This document shows positions 1-5,115 of a stretch of 12,343 nt of DNA, one piece after another; position 1 is the stretch's first letter; each line of letters starts with the position of its first letter. Below the pieces are notes generated by a model, which worked only from the letters and a program-made list of their open reading frames with translations, searched no databases and had not been told where the DNA came from. Source of the stretch: Brevundimonas sp. UBA986 (GTDB taxonomy: Bacteria; Pseudomonadota; Alphaproteobacteria; Caulobacterales; Caulobacteraceae); assembly GCA_002292165.1 (NCBI GenBank), contig DBBK01000030.1:1635-13977 (forward strand), read 5' to 3'. The position numbers and the translations under genes were made by a program.

Positions 1-507
1 GGCCTCGGCGGCGCTCTCGGCCAGTTTCGCGGCCCGACGGGCGTCCAGCGCCGTGGTCAGGGCCTTGAGGTCCAGGGCCTCTTCCAGATCCAGAACCGTC
101 GCGGGCGGCGGGGCGCCGATGCTGGCGGGCAGGCGCACCCCGTCCTTCAGACCCCGGGCGGGGGCGGCGAGGCCCAGCAGGACGCTGGCGGTCAGTTCCT
201 CGGCGAAGGTGCGGGCGTCGGCGGCCCCGGCGAAGACCCCTGTCGACCGGCCCCAGACGGCCAGCCGCGCGGCCCAGCCCGAAATCCGGCCGCCGAGCAC
301 CTCAAGACCGAGCGCGACCGTGTCCGCCGCCATGCCGGTGGGCAGGTCCTGGGGCAGGCCGTCGGCCCAGTCCATCCAGGCCTCGACCCGGGCGTCGGAC
401 CAGCCGTCCGGCGCGATCATCTCGACCACCGAATCGCTGCGCTCGACCCAGCGGGGGCCGGTCGCGATCAGGCTCGCGGGCTCGATGAAGCGGGAGGCGA
501 AGCGCAT
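1..507 (-). CDS. Unrecognised protein, N-terminal 169 residues (runs off left edge)
   Basis: An uninterrupted minus-strand frame runs from an ATG at 507 to the window edge, 169 codons without a stop, so the C-terminus lies outside. A purine-rich GGAAAGAG stands about 7 bases before the ATG, and a promoter-like pair lies at 538-566. The protein begins MRFASRFIEP. It is rich in Trp near residues 20-50 (PRWVER, EAWMDWADGLP) and has an Ala/Leu-rich helical part around residues 75-115 (RLAVWGRSTGVF, ELTASVLLGLAAP). No signal peptide or membrane segment is visible. I do not recognise a family with confidence. The Trp-rich start and the LLGLAAP segment weakly recall leader regions of class II (cobalamin-dependent) ribonucleotide reductase-like proteins with a TSCPD domain in Caulobacterales, but the diagnostic parts would lie beyond the window. 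That the frame is coding is well supported by length, start context and codon pattern; the function is not. Confidence 0.72.
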   Translation of the reverse strand, partial: MRFASRFIEPASLIATGPRWVERSDSVVEMIAPDGWSDARVEAWMDWADGLPQDLPTGMAADTVALGLEVLGGRISGWAARLAVWGRSTGVFAGAADARTFAEELTASVLLGLAAPARGLKDGVRLPASIGAPPPATVLDLEEALDLKALTTALDARRAAKLAESAAEA

Positions 508-537
508 GCGGGACTCTTTCCGCCGAAAGGTTCTCCC

Positions 538-566
538 AGACTAGGCAGGCAGGACACAGCCATCAA
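538..566 (-). promoter_or_regulatory. Putative promoter of the leftward gene at 507
   Basis: Read on the minus strand, TTGATG (561-566) and TAGTCT (538-543) are separated by exactly 17 bases, matching the spacing of a housekeeping sigma factor promoter. The hexamers are only partial matches (4/6 and 3/6). The implied transcription start near 531 gives a leader of about 24 bases before the ATG at 507. This is inference from pattern alone. Confidence 0.33.
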
Positions 567-567
567 T

Positions 568-605
568 AGATGTTGCGGGCCGGGCAGGGGTTACCCCCAA
601 CATCT
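568..605. repeat. Inverted repeat between divergent promoters
   Basis: AGATGTTG (568-575) is repeated exactly as its reverse complement CAACATCT (598-605). Inside it, GGGG (587-590) and CCCC (594-597) form a second small dyad around TTA. The element sits just upstream of the putative leftward -35 box and about 60-100 bases upstream of the putative rightward start, a suitable place for an operator serving both genes. It lacks a T-tract, and no gene ends here, so a terminator is unlikely. The binding protein is unknown. Confidence 0.5.
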
Positions 606-631
606 TGATTGCGGTGAAACGCCCGTCGTGC

Positions 632-660
632 TGGACGCGGGGCCTCCCGGTTTCTATGAT
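632..660 (+). promoter_or_regulatory. Putative promoter of the NDUFA12-DUF2155 pair
   Basis: TGGACG (632-637) and TATGAT (655-660) are separated by 17 bases. Each matches the housekeeping consensus at four or five of six positions, and TGGACG also resembles the Caulobacter -35 TTGACG. The predicted transcription start near 667 leaves a leader of about 49 bases before the GTG at 716. It would also exclude the upstream ATG at 605 as the start of the NDUFA12 homologue. Confidence 0.42.
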
Positions 661-715
661 TGCGCCAACGTCGCCGGACCGCCCGGCGCGACGGATTCGA
701 CGGGATTCCCACTCA

Positions 716-1108
716 GTGCTTGCTCAGATTTTCACCTGGTGGAACGGCGCCACCATCGGCACGATGTTCACGATCGCCAAGCGCGCGAACCTGATCGGCA
801 CGGACGAGATGGGCAACCGCTACTACGAGAGCCGCGACAACAAGAGCTATGACGGCCGCAAGCGTCGCTGGGTCATCTACAACGGCTATGCCGAGGCCTC
901 GAAGGTCTCGCCCGACTGGCACGGCTGGCTGCACTACACCTTCGACGAGCCGCCGACCGCCGAGCCGCTCAAGCGCCGTTCGTGGGAGCTGGACCACCAG
1001 CCGAACCTGACCGGCACGCCCCTGGCCTGGCGTCCGCCCGGTTCGCTGGCCGCCGAGGGCGTGCGCCCGGCCGCCACCGGCGACTACGAAGCCTGGAAGC
1101 CCGAATAA
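716..1108 (+). CDS. NADH:ubiquinone oxidoreductase accessory subunit, NDUFA12 family
   Basis: Homologue of the mitochondrial complex I accessory subunit NDUFA12 (B17.2), which alphaproteobacteria retain as one of few supernumerary subunits. It binds the peripheral arm at the cytoplasmic face and helps assemble or stabilise the complex. Family hallmarks are visible across the 130 residues: an aromatic N-terminal segment IFTWWNGATIGT, then LIGTDEMGNRYYE, RRWVIYNG, VSPDWHGWLHYTFDEPP and PNLTGTP. I place the start at GTG 716 (VLAQIFTWWNG) because this is where family similarity begins and because the upstream extension from 605 reads as non-family Arg/Pro sequence and overlaps the likely promoter. 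The ribosome-binding site is weak. An internal ATG at 773 would remove the conserved WWNG segment. The stop TAA shares its last base with the ATG of the next gene, so translational coupling is likely. No other nuo gene is present here, so this subunit is encoded apart from the main complex I operon as far as the window shows. Confidence 0.93.
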   Translation: MLAQIFTWWNGATIGTMFTIAKRANLIGTDEMGNRYYESRDNKSYDGRKRRWVIYNGYAEASKVSPDWHGWLHYTFDEPPTAEPLKRRSWELDHQPNLTGTPLAWRPPGSLAAEGVRPAATGDYEAWKPE

Positions 1109-1767
1109 TGAACCGCGCCCGGCTCATCGGCGTCGCTGTCGCCGCCCTGACCATCGTCGGGGCGGGGGGCGTCGTTGTCGCCGGAGGGCTGCAGAACAGC
1201 CCGCCCCAGGATGCGCGTCCGTCGAACGACCCGGTCGGCGACATCCTCAGGAACGCCCCGCCGGTCGAAACGGCCCCCGCCGGCGTGCCCGCGCCCAACG
1301 CCCCGGTCGCCATCGTCCCGACCACCCCGGTCGACATGACCGCCGGCGCGCCGCAGGAGACGGTCCCGGACGCCTCGGCCGCCAAGCCCGAGGATGCGGT
1401 TCCCGCCGACGAGAAGATCCAGGAAGCCGACACGCCCCTGCCGCGCCAGCGCCGCCGCGTGGCGATCGTCGAGGCGATCGACAAGATCACCGCCGACCGC
1501 ATGCGGTTCGAGGTCGTGGTCGGCGGCCGTCCCGTGCGTTTCAACGACAGCCTGATCTTCACCGCCCGCGCCTGCGAGGTCTCGGCCGACAACGAACAGG
1601 TCTCGGACGCCATCGCCTATCTGGACATCAGCCTCCAGCCCAAGGGCACGGCCAAGGCGACCGAGCCGCGCCAGATCTTTCGCGGCTGGATGTTCGCCTC
1701 GACGCCCGGGATCAACGGGCTGCAGCACCCGATCTATGACGCCTGGGTCGTGGGCTGCAAGGCGTAG
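1108..1767 (+). CDS. DUF2155 domain protein, probably periplasmic
   Basis: A 219-residue protein whose C-terminal half, about residues 118-219, is a DUF2155 domain: VEAIDKITADRMRFEV, then RPVRFNDSLIFTARACE, FRGWMFASTPGINGLQHP and YDAWVVGC. The N-terminus has basic residues followed by a hydrophobic stretch (about 6-28), fitting a signal peptide or membrane anchor. A low-complexity Pro/Ala/Val linker (about 31-112) then joins it to the domain. Only two cysteines occur in the mature part, C156 and C217, both in conserved positions, so an exported protein with one disulfide is likely. DUF2155 is widespread in alphaproteobacteria but its function is not established; I infer an envelope role. The start ATG overlaps the stop of the NDUFA12 gene (TAATG), and this NDUFA12-DUF2155 pairing suggests co-transcription. 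The last 34 bases overlap the end of aat on the other strand. Confidence 0.92.
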   Translation: MNRARLIGVAVAALTIVGAGGVVVAGGLQNSPPQDARPSNDPVGDILRNAPPVETAPAGVPAPNAPVAIVPTTPVDMTAGAPQETVPDASAAKPEDAVPADEKIQEADTPLPRQRRRVAIVEAIDKITADRMRFEVVVGGRPVRFNDSLIFTARACEVSADNEQVSDAIAYLDISLQPKGTAKATEPRQIFRGWMFASTPGINGLQHPIYDAWVVGCKA

Positions 1768-2453
1768 AAGACCGCCGCCTCTCCGGTCATCGGCTCGAAC
1801 AGCGCCCTGGGATTGGGCCGCAGCGGCCGCGCCGCCTTCAGCAGTTTCAGATAGGCGCCCTGCGGCGTTTCCACCGCCCCGAACTGGCTGAGGTGCTCGG
1901 TCAGGAACTGGGCGTCCAGAAGCCGCCAGCCGCCGCGTTTCAGCCGCGCCACCAGATGCACCAGGGCGACCTTTGAGGCGTCCCGCTCGCGGCTGAACAT
2001 GCTCTCGCCGAAGAAGGCGCCGCCGAGGGTGACGCCGTACAGGCCCCCGACCAGCCGCTCGTCTTTCCAGCATTCGATGGAATGGGCGTGGCCCATGGCC
2101 TGGAGCGCCAGATAGAGGCGTCGGATCGGGCCGTTGATCCAGGTGTCCTCACGCCCCGGCGCCGGAGCCGCGCAGGCGTCCAGCACGGCGTCGAAGGCGG
2201 TGGAGACGCGCACCTCGAACGGCTCGCCCCGCACCGTCCGCTTCAGCCGCGTCGGGATGTGGAAGCCGTCCAGCGGGACGACGCCCCGCTGGTCCGGTTC
2301 GACCAGGAAGATACGCGGATCGTCGCGCGCCTCGCCCATGGGGAAGACGCCCGTCGCATAGCAGTTCAGCAGCTCTTCGGGGCCGAAGCCGCCGAAGGGA
2401 CTGGCGCTGAAGCCCGGGTCGCTCAGGCTGCCGGGGTCCGTTTGGCGGCCCAC
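1734..2453 (-). CDS. aat: Leucyl/phenylalanyl-tRNA-protein transferase
   Basis: Cytoplasmic enzyme that moves Leu or Phe from its tRNA to the N-terminus of proteins starting with Lys or Arg, marking them for ClpS/ClpAP degradation (bacterial N-end rule). Family motifs appear in order: NCYATGVFPMGE near the N-terminus, DTWINGPIRRLY, AHSIECW, GGLYGVTLGGAFFGESMFS, ASKVAL, and LLDAQFLTEHLSQFGA. The length of 239 residues is normal, with a C-terminal tail of about 35 residues after the core. No ATG precedes the essential FPM motif, so a non-ATG start is required. GTG 2453 is the best candidate, with GGAG just before it although unusually close; CTG near 2431 is an alternative. The gene begins inside the 3' end of accC (31-base overlap), implying translation coupled to accC and membership in the aroQ-accB-accC transcript. 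Its 3' end overlaps the convergent DUF2155 gene by 34 bases. Confidence 0.93.
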   Translation of the reverse strand: MGRQTDPGSLSDPGFSASPFGGFGPEELLNCYATGVFPMGEARDDPRIFLVEPDQRGVVPLDGFHIPTRLKRTVRGEPFEVRVSTAFDAVLDACAAPAPGREDTWINGPIRRLYLALQAMGHAHSIECWKDERLVGGLYGVTLGGAFFGESMFSRERDASKVALVHLVARLKRGGWRLLDAQFLTEHLSQFGAVETPQGAYLKLLKAARPLRPNPRALFEPMTGEAAVFYALQPTTQAS

Positions 2454-3775
2454 TTCTCCAGCCAGTGGATGTCGTAGTCGCCACTGAGGATGTCGGGCTC
2501 GGCCAGAAGGCGCTGGAACAGGGGGATGGTCGTGTCGACACCGCCGACCACGATCTCGCCCAGGCTCCGCTTCAGCCGCGCCACGCACTCGGCCCGGTCG
2601 CGCCCGTGCACGATCAGCTTGCCGATCAGGCTGTCGTAGTAGGGCGGGATCGAATAGCCGGCGTAGATGGCGCTATCCAGCCGCACGCCCAGGCCGCCCG
2701 GGGCGTGGAAGTCGGTGATGGCGCCCGGCGACGGGGTGAAGGTTTCCGAGTTCTCGGCGTTGATCCGCACCTCGATGGCGTGGCCCTCGAAATGGATGTC
2801 CTCCTGGGTGAAGGACAGCGGCAGGCCCGCGGCGATGCGGATCTGTTCGCGCACCAGATCGACGCCGGTGATGGCCTCGGTGACCGGGTGTTCGACCTGC
2901 AGGCGGGTGTTCATCTCGATGAAGAAGAACTCGCCGTCCTCCCACAGGAACTCGATGGTGCCGACGCCCAGATAGCCGATGGCCGCGATGGCCTTGTTGA
3001 CCGTCTCGCCGATCCTCTTCCTGCCTTCAGCGGAAAGCGCGGGCGAGGGGGCCTCTTCCAGCACCTTCTGGTGGCGGCGCTGCAGGGAGCAGTCGCGCTC
3101 GCCCAGGTGGACGACGTTGCCGTGGCTGTCGGCGACGACCTGGATCTCGATGTGGCGCGGCTTCTGGAGATAGCGCTCCATGTAGACGGCGCCGTTGCCG
3201 AAGGCCGCCTTGGCCTCGGTCTGGGCGGTCTGGACGGCCTCGACGAGGTCGTCGGCGGTCAGGGCCACCTTCATGCCGCGTCCGCCGCCGCCGGCGGCCG
3301 CCTTGACGATCAGGGGGAAGCCGATGGTCTTCGCCGCCTCGATGGCGGCCTCGACGGTCTCGACCTCGCCGTCAGAGCCGGGGACGACCGGGATGCCGGC
3401 GTCCTTGACGGTCTGTTTGGCGCTGATCTTGTCGCCCATGACCCGGATGTGGTCTGGCTTGGGTCCGATGAAGGTCATGCCGTGGGCTTCGACGATCTCG
3501 GCGAAGCGGGCGTTCTCGGACAGGAAGCCATAGCCCGGGTGGATCGCCTGGGCGCCCGTGATCTCGGCCGCCGCGATGATCGAGGGGATGTTCAGATAGC
3601 TCTTGGCCGCCGGGGCCGGGCCGATGCAGACGCTTTCGTCGGCCAGCCGCACCCACATGGCGCCGCGGTCGGCTTCCGAGTGCACGGCGACGGTGGAAAT
3701 GCCCATCTCCTTGCACGCCCGGTGGATACGCAGGGCGATTTCGCCGCGATTGGCGATCAGGACTTTGGTGAACAT
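2423..3775 (-). CDS. accC: Biotin carboxylase subunit of acetyl-CoA carboxylase
   Basis: Cytoplasmic ATP-grasp enzyme that carboxylates biotin on AccB using bicarbonate and ATP, the first half-reaction of malonyl-CoA synthesis for fatty acids. The 450-residue product has the standard length and order. The N-terminal domain starts FTKVLIANRGEIALRI and contains AIHPGYGFLSENA. The glycine-rich ATP lid GGGGRGMK lies at about 162-169, followed by ERDCSLQRRHQKVLEE at about 227-241. The catalytic EMNTRLQVEHPVTE region has E288, N290 and R292 at the same positions as in Escherichia coli AccC. All key residues are present, so it should be active. Its ATG follows the accB stop by three bases, and its 3' end overlaps the aat start by 31 bases. 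The carboxyltransferase genes accA and accD are not in the window. Confidence 0.98.
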   Translation of the reverse strand: MFTKVLIANRGEIALRIHRACKEMGISTVAVHSEADRGAMWVRLADESVCIGPAPAAKSYLNIPSIIAAAEITGAQAIHPGYGFLSENARFAEIVEAHGMTFIGPKPDHIRVMGDKISAKQTVKDAGIPVVPGSDGEVETVEAAIEAAKTIGFPLIVKAAAGGGGRGMKVALTADDLVEAVQTAQTEAKAAFGNGAVYMERYLQKPRHIEIQVVADSHGNVVHLGERDCSLQRRHQKVLEEAPSPALSAEGRKRIGETVNKAIAAIGYLGVGTIEFLWEDGEFFFIEMNTRLQVEHPVTEAITGVDLVREQIRIAAGLPLSFTQEDIHFEGHAIEVRINAENSETFTPSPGAITDFHAPGGLGVRLDSAIYAGYSIPPYYDSLIGKLIVHGRDRAECVARLKRSLGEIVVGGVDTTIPLFQRLLAEPDILSGDYDIHWLEKWAAKRTPAA

Positions 3776-3778
3776 GGC

Positions 3779-4276
3779 TTACGCCTCGAGCAGGACGAGG
3801 GGTTCGCCGTATTCGACGGGCTGGGCGTCGCCGACCAGGATTTCGGCGACCACGCCGTCGCGCGGAGCCTGGATGGGGTTCATGGTCTTCATCGCTTCGA
3901 CGATGATCAGGGTCTGGCCCTTCTTGACCTTGTCGCCCGGCTGGACGAACGGCGGCGCCTCGGGCGAGGCCTGCAGATAGGCGGTGCCGACCATCGGCGA
4001 CTTCACCGTCTCGCCGGCCCTGGCGGCGGGAGCGGCCGGGGCTGCGGCAGGCGCGGCGGCCGGGGCCGGAGCGGCGACGGCGGCCGGGGCGGCGGCGTAT
4101 TGCATCACGGGGGCGGAGACGACCTCACGCGCCACGCGGATGCGCAGCTCGCCGCGCTCGACCTCGATCTCCGTCAGGGAGGTGTCGTTCAGGATGTCGG
4201 CGAGCTGGCGGACCAGGGTCGCGTCGATCTCGACGTCGTTCTTGAGCTTGGCAGGGGACGATTTCGGATCGGCCAT
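3779..4276 (-). CDS. accB: Biotin carboxyl carrier protein of acetyl-CoA carboxylase
   Basis: Carries the biotin that AccC carboxylates and delivers the carboxyl group to the AccAD carboxyltransferase. The product has 165 residues. Residues 1-55 are the N-terminal region for subunit contact, with VRQLADILNDTSLTEIEVERG. A flexible Ala/Pro linker follows at about 60-87. The biotinyl domain spans about 90-165 with the modification motif EAMKTMNPI; K130 is the expected biotinylation site for BirA. The start ATG at 4276 is preceded by an AAGAAGG sequence. It lies 27 bases after aroQ and 3 bases before accC, so the three form an operon. The Ala-rich linker is longer than in some relatives but ordinary for this group. 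Confidence 0.97.
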   Translation of the reverse strand: MADPKSSPAKLKNDVEIDATLVRQLADILNDTSLTEIEVERGELRIRVAREVVSAPVMQYAAAPAAVAAPAPAAAPAAAPAAPAARAGETVKSPMVGTAYLQASPEAPPFVQPGDKVKKGQTLIIVEAMKTMNPIQAPRDGVVAEILVGDAQPVEYGEPLVLLEA

Positions 4277-4303
4277 GGGTTCTCTCGAGCCTTCTTCTTG
4301 ATC

Positions 4304-4771
4304 TCAGGACGAACGGGCGGCGGCCGCTGCGCGTTCCGCAACGAGCTTCACCGCGGCCTTGACGGCCAGTTCGTAACTTTGCGGGCCGAAGCCCGCGACG
4401 ACGCCGGTCGCAACCAGCGAAACATAGGTCTTGTGCCGGAATTCCTCGCGGGACGCCGGGTTGGACAGGTGACATTCGATCACGGGGATCGACAGGGCCT
4501 TCAGCGCGTCCAGCAGGGCCACGGAGGTGTGGCCGTAACCGGCGGGATTGATGACCACGGCCGAGCCTTCGGTGCGGGCCTCGTGGACCCAGTCGATCAG
4601 CTGGCCTTCGTGATTGGACTGGCGGAAGACGATCTTCGCGTCGCCCGCGGCCTTTTCACAGAGCCCCTGAACGTCCGCGAGGGTCTCGTACCCATAGATA
4701 TCCGGCTCACGCACCCCGAGGAGGTTGAGATTCGGACCGTTCAGGACGTAGATGACGGGCGTTTCGGGCAT
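4304..4771 (-). CDS. aroQ: Type II 3-dehydroquinate dehydratase
   Basis: Catalyses dehydration of 3-dehydroquinate to 3-dehydroshikimate, step three of the shikimate pathway, by the dodecameric type II mechanism in the cytoplasm. With the start at ATG 4771 the protein has 155 residues. It shows NGPNLNLLGVREPDIYG (R21 and catalytic Y26), QSNHEGQLIDW, INPAGYGHTS (N75, H81) and ECHLSNPASREEFRH (H101, R108). These correspond to the active-site set known from the Mycobacterium tuberculosis enzyme. An ATG at 4807 would add 12 residues without similarity and would sit almost at the predicted transcription start, so I reject it; the ribosome-binding sequence at 4771 (GCAGG) is weak and close. It leads the aroQ-accB-accC-aat cluster, an arrangement common for aroQ with accBC in proteobacteria. 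Confidence 0.97.
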   Translation of the reverse strand: MPETPVIYVLNGPNLNLLGVREPDIYGYETLADVQGLCEKAAGDAKIVFRQSNHEGQLIDWVHEARTEGSAVVINPAGYGHTSVALLDALKALSIPVIECHLSNPASREEFRHKTYVSLVATGVVAGFGPQSYELAVKAAVKLVAERAAAAARSS

Positions 4772-4820
4772 TACCTGCGGTGAGGCTCCGGGCGCGGGAA
4801 CGCCCATGAATCGGGCGGCC

Positions 4821-4847
4821 TTTTAACTGACTGACGGCGCAGGTCAA
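4821..4847 (-). promoter_or_regulatory. Putative promoter of aroQ-accB-accC-aat
   Basis: On the minus strand, TTGACC (4842-4847) and TTAAAA (4821-4826) are 15 bases apart, in the only A/T-rich patch of the 107-base gap between aroQ and thiS. The predicted start near 4814 gives a leader of about 43 bases to aroQ. The spacing is shorter than the usual 17, which lowers confidence. No clear rightward promoter for thiS is visible in the same gap. Confidence 0.35.
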
Positions 4848-4878
4848 AGCGACCCGCGCGAAAGGCTGACGTAGCGGT

Positions 4879-5076
4879 ATGCGCATTCAAGTCAACGGAG
4901 ATACGAAAGAAGTCTCCGCCCGGACGATTCTGGATCTCGTCGGAGAACTGGGTCTGGACCCGCGCAAGGTCGCCGTCGAGCGCAATCTCGAGATCGTCCC
5001 CCGCTCCCTGCACGCCGAGACCGCCCTCGCCGAAGGCGACCGCATCGAGATGGTGATCTTCGTCGGCGGGGGCTGA
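4879..5076 (+). CDS. thiS: Sulfur carrier protein ThiS
   Basis: Small ubiquitin-fold sulfur carrier for synthesis of the thiazole ring of thiamine. Its C-terminal glycine is adenylated by ThiF-type enzymes, converted to a thiocarboxylate, and donates sulfur to the ThiG reaction. The product has the family length of 65 residues, begins MRIQVNGD, contains TILDLVGELGL and the helix-strand pattern KVAVERNLEIVPRS, and ends EMVIFVGGG with the required terminal Gly-Gly. The start ATG at 4879 is divergent from aroQ, 107 bases away. I see no TPP riboswitch (THI box) upstream. Unusually, thiG is not next: a 1.4 kb gene on the opposite strand lies between them. Confidence 0.96.
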   Translation: MRIQVNGDTKEVSARTILDLVGELGLDPRKVAVERNLEIVPRSLHAETALAEGDRIEMVIFVGGG

Positions 5077-5101
5077 CCGGCGGTTCCGCGCGGGCCGGTC
5101 A
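5074..5101. terminator. Inverted repeat between convergent thiS and VWA gene
   Basis: TGACCGGC (5074-5081, including the thiS stop) and GCCGGTCA (5094-5101) are perfect 8-base inverted arms around a 12-base loop. It lies between the convergent stops of thiS and the VWA gene, where a bidirectional terminator would be useful. Neither strand has a T-tract after the stem, so it may instead be a transcript-end stabilising hairpin. Confidence 0.4.
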
Positions 5102-5115
5102 CCCGGGCAGGCGCC

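Noticed and set aside
53..544. Plus-strand frame over the leftmost gene
   Set aside because: Its Ser/Arg/Ala/Pro composition is that of an antisense shadow, and the opposite frame is open throughout with a better start context.
2465..4783. A 772-codon plus-strand open frame opposite aroQ-accB-accC
   Set aside because: It lies antisense to three firmly identified genes, is dominated by Asp, Gly, Arg, Val and Leu in the way expected from GC-biased third positions of the real genes, and has no recognisable domain.
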